NCBI RefSeq assembly: GCF_030463565.1
Contig: NC_134662.1
Span: forward strand, 2,418,001-2,482,000
Direction of reading: 5' to 3'
DNA length: 64,000 nucleotides
Source: Pelecanus crispus
Taxonomy: Eukaryota; Chordata; Aves; Pelecaniformes; Pelecanidae
The notes under the pieces were generated by a model that worked only from the letters and a program-made list of their open reading frames with translations, was not told the DNA's origin and searched no databases. A program made the translations under genes and the position numbers. Positions 24,400 through 36,800 of this stretch are shown piece after piece (position 1 is the first letter of the stretch; every line of letters begins with the position of its first letter).

Positions 24400-27130
24400 G
24401 CCCGTACGCAGCGCTCGTTGGAACGGGCCACTGAAATAAAGCGTTGTGACCAGAGTATGAGAAATGAACAATTTTCTATAAATCACCAGCAGATGATGCA
24501 GATCTCAAAGTGTCTAGAAGTACCATCTTCCTTTACTCCTGAACCCTAACCCAGCGTCCTAGCGCTATTCTAGAAGTTGATCTAAGTTACTGGGCCTGGC
24601 GCTGGCCTGTGTAACTCTTCACAGCATTTGTCTTACATTCCATTAAGAAATGGCATTGTTGCCTCTTTAAGCGTTGAGATTATCTCTTGCTCGCCCAACT
24701 GTTCCCCATAACCTCTAAATAAAATGCCCATTTTATGTACAGTGAAGATAGTGGGTGCCAGCTCTACCTCCCGAAAGGCGCGTAAAGAGAGGACGCTAGC
24801 GATCGTCCCGAAGGCACACGGTTGAGAGGTGTTAGCTACTGAAGGCGGCTGGCAAAAACGGTGAGCCTCGCTCTAGCACGAGAATTTTGTTTGCTAGAAA
24901 TGATTGAATGTTGGCAGAATTCCCGGCGTTTTGTTTATACGCGGGCTGACTCCGCATATTGAAGAATTTGCTAATGCTGAACCTTGGGGAGCCGAGCTTG
25001 GATGCGGACGTTCCGCCTCTGAAGCTGGCTGGCGGGAGCTGCGGAAGCGTTCGCCGCTGGTAAGCCAGCGCCGAGGCCGGAGAGCTGCGGTCCCTGCGGT
25101 GGGGGAGCCCACGCCAGCGCCGCTCGGCCCGCGCTACAGGAGGGCGAAGAGCGGCTGCAGCGCAGCTCTGGTTATCCCGCTGCCCAGCCTGGAGCGTGTC
25201 TGTCCATCCTCTCCCGAGTGACCAGACAGACAAGTCTTTTTTTTTTCACAGTAAGTAAAGCTGCCATGTACCCCACAAGCATGTCAGGAACACGCCCCTG
25301 CACCGAGGTAAAGCAGAGTAGGCTTGTGAGGATTAAAATGCATTTTAAAGTCATCTGAGGACACTAATTCCCTAAAGCACAAGCTCTTGTATGTTCCTGC
25401 TTTTAATCCCTCATTGCTGCTTCCACCGGAGTTGCCATCTGTCCCGTTTGCTGCTTCCACCCTGCCATGCCCTCAGCTTATGATGCAGGACAGCGGCCCC
25501 TCTGCTTATTTTGGTAATTTCTGGAGCAAGCACCTAGAACCACTGGAGGGAAAGGGAGTATCTGGGGAGGGAAAGGGAAAATCTTGGCTTTGAGGTTAAA
25601 AATAAAGCATCAGTGACATCTGCCACTCTCCTGGTACCCAGCAGCATGAGGTAAAGAGGGAAGGCCAAGCCACTAAAGCTTGCAACATGGGCTCTTGTTT
25701 CAGCATTAATTCCCAGCCAAAGAGGAAGAGACCCAAAACTTCCCTTTGCAGCACAGGCTGCTCTACCCCACCTCGCCTCCCACGTGCCCTTACCTGCAGA
25801 GCAGCCTTCCTGCGAGCTGGGCGGGCCAAAGCGCAGAGCTGCAAAGCCCCAAAGCTCAGGCCAGGCCCTCGTGCTGCGTTTACCTGCCCCAGCAGAGTCG
25901 AGTTCCTTCTGTCATCAACTGTCTGCCAGTGTTACCTGGGGCCTTTCCTGGTCTGGGAGGCAGGGAACTGGGTCTCCCAGAGCCCTGGGCGCAGGTGTGG
26001 GGAGCATCTTTCCATCCCTCATCTCTGGGCATTTTCCTTTGTGCAGGCAGAGCCATGGCTGAAGGTGCAGAGCTGGGAGGAGACGCTGTTCCTTATCGCT
26101 CCGTTACAGGCGCCCCAGGGAAGGCAGCCCTTGTTCCCTGGCAGATCACTGTGACCTTGGCACAGTTTTCTGGTCTTCCCCTTTGGATGCTCACAAAGGG
26201 GAGAAGAGCTGCAGCAATGGCTCAGGGGATAAAGCGTTAATGCCTGTCACATGCTCCCCGGGCTTAACTTCTGCATGCCCTGAAGCTCAAACATCCAGCC
26301 GAAGTGGAGCAGTTCCTGTCTTTGCAAACCTCTCCATCTGGCTTTCCTCTCTGGGACGCTGAGTAACTGCACAGTTTAGCCCAGCCCCCAGCACTGCAGA
26401 GGGAGGCAGGATCACCACGCAGATCTCTCAGCCCTGTCTTCGCTCCCTGGTGCTTTGCAGCTTTGGTCTACAGCATTTGTGAGAGCGCTCTAACAGGCTG
26501 CAGCAGGGGCTTCATCAAGCCTCTAGGAATGAGCACCACCTGCCCGGAGAAGGGAAAAGAAAACAACCCCCAGAGGCAGGTGCCAGTGGCTGCACAGACA
26601 CTGCTGCCGTGGCACAGGGGAGTGGATGCCCTTCCCTGGCAGCTGGAGCCGTGGCCCAGCGCTCCCCCTCTTACTGGAAGGCCTCCCACTCCTCCTTGCT
26701 CAACAGCCTGGCCCTCGGGCTCTGCTAGCAGCTCTCAGCCACTGAAATGGCTTTGCAGCGAACAGGGGAGGGCATGACAGGGTTAACCCTGCAAGCACAG
26801 AAATGCAATCCATCCTCTTACAGCAAGGGGATGAAGAACCCTCGATGGCTCCCTGGGAGACTGCAGGAAGATCCTGAGCTACAAAAGCCTAGCAGCTCCG
26901 TGCAGGAGAGGGACGGGGCTGGCTCAGGGCCTGTCCCAGAAGCTGCGAGCCTGCACGGGCGGGCAGCAGGCGCTGCGAGCTCTGTTCAGCCCCTGCGGCC
27001 TCTGCTCTCGCCAGGAGCCAGCGTGGTTTCGCTCCCCCCGCTGCAGTGGGGCCGTGTCAGCTCAAGGGCACGGTCTGCAGGGAGCAGTTAAGACTGGCTG
27101 CCTCCACAGCTGGGGCAAGTGGGAATGTGC
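24400..27130 (-). other. No coding gene seen; possible PLEKHJ1 3' UTR or intergenic
   Basis: This is about 2.7 kb between the candidate signal at 24344 and the region just past PLEKHJ1. The GC-rich part yields overlapping spurious ORFs. A minus-strand ATTAAA near 25400 is another possible transcript end. Confidence 0.4.
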
Positions 27131-27307
27131 AATGAGTTCCCTTTAAAAAAAACATAAATCATACAAAATTATTTGGCTAATAAATTAAAAAGTCACTTGG
27201 TCGCTGCTGTGGGGAGCTGCTGCTGTTCTTCCTGGGGGGGGGGGGGTTGGGGGTGACGCTCCGGGGTGAGCCCGGGCCCAGGAACCAGTTCAGCCCAGGC
27301 GAGGGGA

Positions 27308-30300
27308 TTATTGCTTGCGTGTTCCCAGCTGGAAGCGGGCTTCCTCGGAGATCCCATACTGCTCCAGGGGGTCCTGCAGCAAGAGCACAGGGAAGGCACC
27401 AGTGAGGCGCAGACAATGGGGGAGGCCAGCAGGACCACCCCTCAACCAGCCTGCAGTCCGGAGCCGGGCTGGGCGCCGATTCCAGTCGTGTGCTGGATCT
27501 GTCCCACTCCAGCCCCCGGCTGGTGTTTCTGGTGCAGAAAGTCAAGCAGTGGTAACGCAGCAGGTAACCAAGGTTCATGGGCTGCACTCGGTCCACTCTG
27601 GCACAGGAGCGCGCGGGTGAGCCGCAGCCACCCCCATCACCTCGAGCAGGGACGCTGCGAGGAGCCCGGCAGAGGTGTGAGCAGCATCTCGACCCACATA
27701 CGCTCTGATCTGCCCAGGGCTGCCTGCAAGCTCCTCCAGAGAACCGGTGGGAGTCCGGGCTAGCCCAGGCCAGACCTGTCTGGCTACAAACCTCGGACCA
27801 CTCCACCGTTGGAAGAGCGTGCATACGAGAGCCGGAGCTGAGCACAACAACGCAGGCTGCTCGGCAGAGGAAGACCCTCGGGTCTGGCTGCTGAGACCAT
27901 GGCTTCAGGAGCTGGCTTACTACGGGATCTCTTTTGTACACGCGGCAGCAAATGGCCTTGTGCAGGACAGTCAGCGGCAACACCCGAGATTACCAGCCCC
28001 TGCTCCAGTCCAAACCCATCGGTCACGACCTGACAAGACAACTTCAAGGGACTCACCTTCCCTGTCATTTTCTGGATCTCATTCCGGTAGAAAATCAAGC
28101 TCCTCCTCATGAACTCATAGCTGTAAGACAAGAACAGACCATGCGGCAGGCTGAGCAGAAAAGGATGTGAAGAAGTTTCAGATGCTATTTAGAGCTGAAG
28201 GGAAGCTTGCATGGGAAGAGACGATCGCTTTCCTCCCTGGGTTCACTACAAGCTGATCCCAGAAAATAAATGGCACAGAGCGCACGACGCAGACCTCGCA
28301 CTAGTGGCTCAGCCTACCTGGCTCGCTTGAGTGCCTCGATCCATTCCTGACACTGCTCTTCGCTGTCACATTCGAAGCAGTATTTCCTCTCTGGCTCCTC
28401 AATGAAACCTGCCCAGGATAAGGAAAAGGTTTAAGGGGGGTCCTGGCAGAGCTGCCAAAGACTTCGGAGAGGAAAGAGCAACTTCTCAAACTGAGGGCGA
28501 CAGCTCGGAACTGAACCGGACCAGCATGGACAGATTCAGAACCGACACTCCCTGAGCCTCCTCGCAAACAGTCACCAGAGATTTAGCAATCAAAGTGGAA
28601 ACTGGCCTCGAGGAAGGGATCTTGATATATGCAGAGGAATTAAATCATACTCGGAGAAGGTACTGACCTGCCTTTGCTCAAGGCTTTTGGGAATTTGGTA
28701 CTGTGCACAGTGGAAAGCAAGTCCCCACATAACTCCAGTTCTTTACTGAGACAGAATCAGGACAGCTAATTAATTCCACTGTCCCCAGAGCTGTGCTCTT
28801 TAGTACAGTCCGCAGAGATCTAGGCTGCTGCTGAGAAATAACTGGGTCAGACTCCATCAAACCCCTCAGGGCTGCTGTGTGGGGACACAACCTGACACCA
28901 GCTGCCATCGGTTTTAACACTTTTCTCGGGACTCCTCATCTGCCAGAGCTCCCGACAGTCCTAAAGCCCCAGAAATTCAGAGCGTGGTGCTTATGAGAGA
29001 TCGGTATGTTCAGGCTGTTTTGAGGGTCCTTTGGAGACAGCGAGAACACCACCTCTCCCGGCTAAAAGAGGAGACAAGGCTCTGCACAGAAAAGCAGCTG
29101 TGCCCGACACCCAGGCCAAAAGATATGGGGATGGCCTTGGAGAAACATCCTGTTATTTTCGCCACATACCTCTCGCACAATGATTAGTTGTTGGATGAAA
29201 GGCTGCTTACAAAGGACGACACACCACGAGCCAGCTGGAGCCACGGCTATCAACACAAGGACGAACAGCGTGGCGGGAGGACTGGCGCTAGATTAGCCCG
29301 ACCGATGATTTATCTGAGGCTCACTTTTTTTGATAAAATGCAATAGCACAGAAGCAGGAATCTGTCAATACCAAACCCTCCTAGGGAGGGATTTCCACAA
29401 GCACTAAGCCGTGGTCCGTCTGTTGTTACCGCTTCTCCCCTCACGTGCAGCTGTGCAAATCACACAGACTGTTTTGGCCAGCAATGAAATACCACTGCCC
29501 TCGGGAGGGGGCACAGCAATGCCAGAGCAACAACTGGCAGCTGACAAGAAGGGCTGAGGAGCACTAACCCCACCGTTACCGGAGAAGCAGAGGGAAAAGC
29601 AGGAACTAAGCAGCAAAACATTTCCTTTTACGTAGCTCTATTTGCCATCAGGGAAACGCAAAGAGAATGCACAGGCAGAACTCACTGATTGAGAAGACGT
29701 TCTCCTCCTCCTTGGTGATCCTGCAGTGCTCCAGCAGCAGAGCTCCAATGGGCTGGAAAAGACCCGGAGAGAGGGTTTAACCCACGTTGTCCACCAGCAC
29801 GACAGCGGTTTGCTCCCACAGAGTTTGCCTGGTGCATTTTAAGCGAGTTTCATAACCTGGTGCTACCTTTAAAGTAATTCAGTCTAATTGCACGAACGTC
29901 CCACGTTCTTTTAATCGACCTTTTGGCGTCTGCTGACGTGCTTCGTTGTGCTAGTCTTACCCGTAACACTTGGCGTACATTACTTGGGTGTTAAAACATT
30001 TCTACTTGCTCAGCTTCAGTCTGGGTTTTAGCATTTGTTTCTGTGATGTGAAGGCAGCAAAGAAGTTTACTTCCTTGCTCAGTAAATCAAACGACGATGA
30101 AATATTTAACACGACACACAGAGCAACTCACACTGCACTTTGTAAGGGCGGTCCTTGCAAGAGGTTAGGAACAGCGTGCTGATGAACGAGGACAGCTCAG
30201 GAGAAGCAGACAAACAGCAGGTACTATTTGCCAGCCAGCGCACACTGAGCGAGGACGTGAGAACCAAAGGGTGATAAAAGCCATAGACAAAAGCAACCCA

Positions 30301-32555
30301 CAAGCGAAATCTTTTGTCCAAGCTAAACAAAACACGAGAGCCAAATAAGGCAGCAGGGAAGATACTGAAAAACCTGTTTTGCTCTGTATTTCTGGCACAA
30401 CGGTTTTACATTAGCACCCTCCGCCTACCTGCTGAACTATTTTTGATCCATTCAAGAACACCCTCTCCCCTCCACCAGAACACACACGAGCGCTTACAAA
30501 TAGCCACCAGAAGAGCGCTGAGCAGCCTGGGGTGCGGCGAAGGAGACAGGCTGTGTCCTCAGAGCCCTGTCCTGCGCCAGCGCAGGAGCCACAGCCGAGT
30601 CTTTGCCCAGACACGTGCCAGAGCTCAGCACCTCAGCCCTGCCCGGAGAGCTGCGACCGCGGCACCAGCGAAGCGGCCGTTAGCGACTGCGCTTCGGCAG
30701 AAAGGAGAAAAGGGTATTTCTGAAAACAGGAGCTCGGCCGTTATCAGGGTGAAATATTTATGATGGATTGTGTCTAAAAATGCCACTAAAAGCTTTCCTG
30801 TTCCGTTGCTTGTAGCACCAGCGCACAAACAGCACCATTCTTCACACACGTTATTAAGATTGCTTTTATATTCATTTTCCAAGAAGAGAATCTTCAGGAA
30901 TAGTTATCAAGGGATTAATTAAAAATCACCAGATCTCAGCAGTGGCAAAGCCAGAAACAGAACCCAAAAGTCCCATCCCTCATTTCTTTTTTTCCTAGAC
31001 CTAAGTAGGGCTTCTGCACACCCAAAGTAACAATGTTGACAGGGTGTGGCCACAAAAGTTTCCCAGTAACAGTGAGCATTGTCCACAAATAAAATTCCTG
31101 GCATAAAAAAGAAGAAACAACGCTAATTCTTTTCCCGGGAGAGTGAAATATTAGCTTCCCCTCACAGTTTGGCACAATAAGGCACAGTCCTACAAACAAA
31201 TGTTACAGATGCCACCTTCTGCAGTTTTGGGGTAACGGTTATGTTTAAAAGATTTGTTCCAAGCTCCTGGGAGAAGCGCCTGGCTGTGGTTAGATGGCAG
31301 TGCTGCTCCTCACCCCCAGGAGTTTTTGCCGAGTAGATGTAGGAGGAAACGTGGATGCTCTGTCCTGGCTCTGGCAGCCTGTTACCGTACCATTTAACAA
31401 AGCCCACGCGATCAATTCACAGAAAAAGAAGAGAGAGGGAGGGAGGAAAACAACCAACGACAACAAAGCAGATTCCATACCTCTGCTTCGTCTGTCCGGA
31501 AGTAGAAGAGAAAGTTGACAACAAGCTTCACGAGGCGTTTCTTTAACACTGCAAAGAAGGAGAGCGTTGAGGTGGGCAGAAAGGCCGAGCCAGCCGGCGC
31601 GAGGGGCAGAGCGAAGCTCCTGCCAGCGCCCAGCACGGCGCCAATTCCACTAAACCTATGGGGAGGCTCCGGTACAGCTCAGGCCTTTGCTCCTAGAGAA
31701 GCTCGCAACACCACTCCCCGCCCGGGAAGGGCACCCTCTGAACCGACCCCGCTGGGCTGCCCTCGGCGGAACCGCAGCCACAGGGTGACAAAGTCACTTT
31801 GCAGCTTCTCGAGTGGCTTCTGGGCAGACAGAGCCCGCGGCACCGTGTCACTGACACGCAGACGACGTGGCCACCCGGCCAACGGGACCTCAGCCACCCC
31901 CGGGGAATGCTCCCAATCCCGGCGGAGCCCCCGCCGGGGGCTGGCAGCACAGATGTCACCTCTGGGGACACAGCCCACCAGAACGCCGCAGGTCCTCGGG
32001 CAGAGCAAGGGCCCGGGACCAGGCAGCGAGTGTAGCTCATGCTCCAGCTCTGGGTCGTAAGGGAATTTGCTGGGAGGTCTCAGGGAAGAGCCCCCTCCTC
32101 CGCTCCCCCGGTCCCTCGGGGCCCCTACAAGCCTCGCTGTCCCCAGCCGCGCCCCACCCCTCCCATCCAGACCCCCGGCCCTGTACCCCCCGCTCGAGCT
32201 GCCGCCACTCGTGCTCCCCAGTCCCGCTCCCCAGTCCTCCCAGTCTGTTCCCAGCCCTGCCCTGGTCCTGCCCACCCCAGCCAGTCCCGCCCCGCCCGGT
32301 ACTCCCGCTCCTGCCCCCAATTCCCCAGTCCTGATTCCGCAGTCCCACCAGTCCTGCCCCCCAGTTCGCCCAGCCCCTTTTCCCCAGGCGCCCCCCCAGC
32401 CCCGTCCCCAGCAACTCCAGCCCCGGCCCCCCCCTCAGGCCTTCCCCCGCTTCCCCCTCACCGCTCCCCTTCTTGGGCACCCGCATCAAGATCTCCGCCG
32501 CCTTCTCGGCGGGCTGCCGGGCCAGGGACAACAGCTCCCGCTCGTTGTACCGCAT
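27308..32555 (-). CDS. PLEKHJ1: PLEKHJ1, PH-domain-containing family J member 1
   Basis: Six minus-strand exons: 32555-32462, 31548-31481, 29752-29686, 28408-28318, 28120-28057 and 27373-27308 (TAA at 27310-27308). All have GT/AG borders and matching phases, giving 149 residues, the same length as human. The protein starts MRYNERELLSLARQPAEKAA and has a PH domain at about residues 18-112. Landmarks include KKRLVKLVVNFLFYFRTDEA, PIGALLLEHC and ERKYCFEC, then the C-terminal YEFMRRSLIFYRNEIQ helix. PH domains of this type bind phosphoinositides, and the family is also called GNRPX; the cellular role is poorly defined. The C-terminus is Gly-Thr-Arg-Lys-Gln, unlike the human end. The gene is transcribed from a promoter shared with SF3A2 and runs towards DOT1L. 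Confidence 0.96.
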
Positions 32556-32759
32556 GGCGAGGCCGCCCCGCCGCCCACGGCCGCCTACGGCCGCCTACGG
32601 CCGCCCCATCGCCCCGGCCGCGCCCGCCGCCCGCGCCCCGGAACCGCTCCCGCCCGCCCCGGAAGTGCTCGCGCCGGAAGCCGGAAGTCGCTCGCGGGGG
32701 CGAGGGAAGGGCAGCGCGCATGCGCGGCGCGAGAGCGGGGAGCGGGGCTGCGCGCGCCG
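32556..32759. promoter_or_regulatory. Bidirectional CpG-island promoter of PLEKHJ1 and SF3A2
   Basis: Only about 200 bases separate the PLEKHJ1 ATG (minus) from the inferred end of SF3A2 exon 1 (plus). The segment is CpG-dense, without a TATA box. It contains ETS/GABP sites CCGGAAGT at 32659-32666 and 32681-32688, CCGGAAGC at 32674-32681, and a palindromic NRF1-type GCGCATGCGC at 32716-32725. A short ACGGCCGCCT repeat lies at 32577-32606. This is the usual make-up of a housekeeping head-to-head promoter. Confidence 0.75.
32690..32759 (+). other. SF3A2: SF3A2 non-coding first exon (approximate start)
   Basis: A 5' UTR exon is inferred from the donor GCGCGCCG/GTACGG at 32759/32760, downstream of the ETS/NRF1 cluster. 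The next exon begins after TTTTTCCAG at 33779 and contains the ATG at 33824. The transcription start is not visible from sequence, so the left border is a guess. Confidence 0.4.
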
Positions 32760-32761
32760 GT

Positions 32762-33500
32762 ACGGGCCGGGGGGGGCCGGGGGGCTCGGGGGGGTTCTGG
32801 GGGGGCCTGGGGCGGGGGTGTGTGTGTAGGGCCCTGACTGTCCCGGGGGGGTGGGGGGGCTCGGGAGGGTTCTGGGGGGGGGCGGGGGGGGGATGTGTAG
32901 GGCCCTGACTGTCCCGGGGGGGTGGGGGGGCTTTGTCCCTTGCTGAGGGGCTTGGGGTGTTTTGGGGGGGTGATCCTGGCTGAGGGGCTGGGGGGTGCTT
33001 GAGGGGGCTTTGGCCCTTGCTGAGGGGTGGGGGTGTTTGGGGGGGTCTTTGGCCCTTGCTGAGAGGCTGGGGATGTTTCAGGTCCTTCCTGAAGGTCTGG
33101 GGGGGGGGGGGGGGGGGGGGGCTTTGACCCTCGCTAGGGGGTAGGAGTGCCTGGGGGGGGCTTTGGCCCTTGCTGAGGGTCTGGGGATGTTTTGGGGGGG
33201 CTTTGGCCCTTCCTGGGGGGTTGGGGGTGTTTTGAGGGGGGTTTTGACCCTTGCTGAGGGTCTGGGGGTGTCTCTGTGTCCTGCAAAGGTCTTACCCTTC
33301 TTGGGGGGTTCACGTATGTGTGTGGGGAGGTGGGGGGGCTCTGGGGCCTCGGGGGGGGTATTGGGGGGGGTGGGGCAGCGCTGAACCGTGCTGGTGGAGG
33401 GGGGCCTCGGCCCACGGCAGGCTCCGGGGCTGTCAGCTAGCAAGGTGGAGGCTGGGAGGCTCTGGGGGGGCTGGGAGGGGTCACTGGTGGGGCTGCTGCG
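32762..33500 (+). repeat. G-rich minisatellite in SF3A2 intron 1
   Basis: The plus strand is built of degenerate units of roughly 35-60 bases: a G run, then CTTTGGCCCTTGCTGAGGG, then a TCTGGGGATG-like part and TTTTGGGG. About a dozen units can be followed, including an unbroken run of 23 G at 33099-33121. The plus strand is extremely G-rich and has many GGG tracts, so G-quadruplex or R-loop formation just downstream of the promoter is likely in principle. The minus strand yields long but meaningless proline-rich ORFs. Confidence 0.85.
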
Positions 33501-33823
33501 TGTGTGGGGGAGGAACACATCTCTGTGTGGAGGAAGGGGCTGAGGAGATGGGAAGGGCTCGGGGGGCTGGTTATTTTGGATCAGTTTGCTTCTACTCGGC
33601 TTACTGAGTCAGTGGTACGAGACCTGCGCCGACTGAAATCGCATCACGTGTCGAGTGTCCGGGACGTGGTTTGCTGTGCTTGTCTCATGTCCTTACTGAC
33701 GGGTCCAAATAGTGCTGTGAGCTCCAGGTTAGGAGAAGCATTAGTTATCGCTCACGTTGCTTTTCCTCATTTTTCCAGACTCTCTCTTTCTCCGTAAGTA
33801 GCTGAAGCACAGAAGTCCCCATC

Positions 33824-36800
33824 ATGGATTTTCAGCATCGTCCTGGAGGTAAAACTGGAAGCGGAGGCGTAGCCTCTGCCTCAGAAAGTAACCGAGACCG
33901 CAGGGAGAGGCTCCGGCAGCTGGCTTTGGAAACCATCGACATCAACAAGGTGAGCCTTGGCCTCTGCGTGCGTAGGAAAGAAAAGACACGGGACTCCCGT
34001 CCTGCGGTCTGTTGTGGGGATAAGTTTAGAGCTTTGCCTGAGTGAAACGGCTTGGAGGGCGAGAGATATAGCAGAGAGTTGTGGATTGGAATTAAATACT
34101 TCTGTTTCTGGTAATGTGGGAGTCGAGCAAGAAACATTTGTGACAGGGCTGACCAGAGAGGTGTCAGCACTTGCGTATTCAAGTAGCTGTTACTACATTA
34201 TTTTCAGTCTTCTTGGGACTCGTTCGTATTTTTCCGTTTCTTGCCTGCAGTTGGGTGTGCTGTCACCAATTACCAAAGCTGCTGTGGTTTCTCTCTGTCT
34301 TCATAGTCCTAAAGCAGTGTTACACTATTAATTTAAGTCTACAAGCTCAGTTCTTCCAGTGCAGGAAAAGTTAGGCGGTATTTTGATTATTCTGTTGTTT
34401 TGCCGTGTATTTTGCTTGTAACTTTTTAATAATTCTCTTCCTAGGACCCTTATTTTATGAAAAATCACTTGGGCTCTTATGAATGCAAGCTTTGCCTAAC
34501 GCTGCACAACAATGAGGTGAGCTGAACAGCTGTCTGTCTTGATCTCGGCAGCCGGTAGTTTAAAATAATAGTAGCTTTGAGTGCAAGAACCTGGGACGCG
34601 CCTGATGACTGACTGCTAAGGAGATGATGGGTGGGTAGTGGCTTGTATGTGTTAAGCCTGACAGTTTATGACAGTTCAGCAGTTGAGAGCAATCTGCGAT
34701 TTTTGAGTAAGATTCCTCTCTGCTAAGAATTAAAATGTCCTTGTCAACCTGTGATATAGACTCTCCTCTGTGACAAGTATCTGTCAGCGTAGGAACAGTC
34801 CTGTCTTCATTTAACTTTGTTCTACCTTGTTTTTTATTTCAGGGAAGTTACTTAGCACATACCCAGGGGAAGAAGCATCAGACCAATTTGTAAGTCGTTC
34901 TGCACTGTTACTTTATTTTCTGTTACCTAAGTGCTTTAAAATGGTGCTCGTGTGCATCTATAGATCTTGAACTCCATTATACAGTAGCACGCTGTGCTTG
35001 AATGTTCTTTCACTGCGTTTGTTTTCTAGCGAACAGCCTGGCACTAGCCAGGAGGTACAGCCTAGATCTGCTCCAAAAAGTGGTGCTGACAAGCTCCATT
35101 TTGAGCTCAAGTTCAAAGCCAGTTGTGGGATTTCTGAAGGAAGGGGGAGAGGGAGTTTTAAAAGCAAATTGAGTCTAGGTATAAGGACCTGGTTTTGTGA
35201 ATGCAGGCTGGGAGAGGTTTCTAAGTTTTATTTTAAGAAATCCAGTTTGCTTTGGTTTCAATGACTAGTTTGTGGGTTTTTTTCTTTTTTATTTCAAGAA
35301 GTCATCTCAAATCCATCTGTGGAGATGGGCACCAAGGTCATCTTGTGGGTGGATGAGATAATTGAGATGACAGCCTTTAGTCAGGGGAAGGCCTGGATAC
35401 AGCTGGCCTGTAGAGGTGCATGTGGAAGAGAAATAGCAGGTTTTCCTGGCGTGCTTTCTGTGAAACGATGAATATTCCATGGTGAGGGATTCAAACTGCT
35501 CCTAGTGTATCCTTTAGAAACAAGTGTGGCTAACCTTTTAAATTGGGCACATTTCACATGAATCCAGGGCCCGTCGAGCTGCCAAGGAAGCTAAGGAAGC
35601 CCCTGCCCAGCCCGCACCAGAAAAAGTCAAAGTGGAAGTGAAGAAATTTGTGAAAATTGGACGACCGGGTTATAAGGGTATGTCAGGGGTGTCTGTCGCA
35701 GCAGATACCTAATGCCTGCTGGAGCTTGCCTGAAGTGCAGTGCTGTGGGTGTGAATTATTAATTAGTCTTTTTAGCAGATCTGTCCATGAATAAGATATG
35801 GGCTTATCTCCTGATGTCCTTTATTGTTTAAATTACCCATGGAACATCTCTTTATTGCTGACAGTCGAGTGAGAACCATTTTAATAATAGATTGGTATGT
35901 CTCGGTCTTTCAGCTCTTATTAGTAGTCATGCAAGAGATGATGACATTATTTCAGTCTCTCTTCTTTTGTTGGGCTGTACCGTCTTTCACTGATGTTCAT
36001 AAGTCACTCATTGCATGTATAGCTCAAGTTTTTTCTCTGAACTCCCCATTGTTTTGTTTTGGCCTTCAGTCTACAACTCGGCTTCTTTATCTCCCAGCTT
36101 TGTTCTGCGGTGCACGGTGTCTTTGCCCCACAGCAGCTGAATTCCAGTAGACATCCTTAGTAGCTTCGGTTAAAGACAATGTGGCATTTTGTTTGATAAA
36201 TGGGAGAAAAATCTGGTGATACTTTGTTGTTGGAAACTTTGTGTGTTTCCTAGGGCAGAAATAACCCTTGCTCTAACCCTGCTATGTGATGTACTGAGCT
36301 TTCTTGCTTTCTTTACAGTGACCAAACAGAGAGATCCAGAAACAGGCCAGCAGAGCCTTCTCTTCCAGGTAAGGGCACCCTTAAAATTCTTGGTGTTCGG
36401 GTTATCCAAGTAAAAGTGCTGCTAAACGAGCAGCAGGATTCATGAAATAAATAATAAAAAAAGAGGCCTGGCCTTGCCTTGCTAGTCCTCTGCTGCTGAT
36501 TGTGTCAAGCAAATCCGTGATCGCAGTTGTCGAGCGGTTTCCTTCGGTGGCACTCATTTTTCTGTTTGGAGCTGATCTCTTGATACGCTTCATAGCTGAG
36601 GGATTTGTTTTGTACGAAGGGGGAGTGATTCTCCTTAATGCTGTAAATAACCCCCCAACAGATTGATTATCCGGAGATTGCAGAAAGTATCATGCCTCGT
36701 CATCGGTTCATGTCAGCCTACGAGCAAAGGATTGAGCCCCCAGATAGACGCTGGCAATACCTTTTGATGGCAGCAGAGCCCTATGAAACCATAGCTTTCA

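Noticed and set aside
32039-32908. Long proline- and arginine-rich ORFs over the PLEKHJ1/SF3A2 promoter
   Set aside because: CpG-island composition leaves all frames open, and the true PLEKHJ1 exon 1 is on the minus strand.
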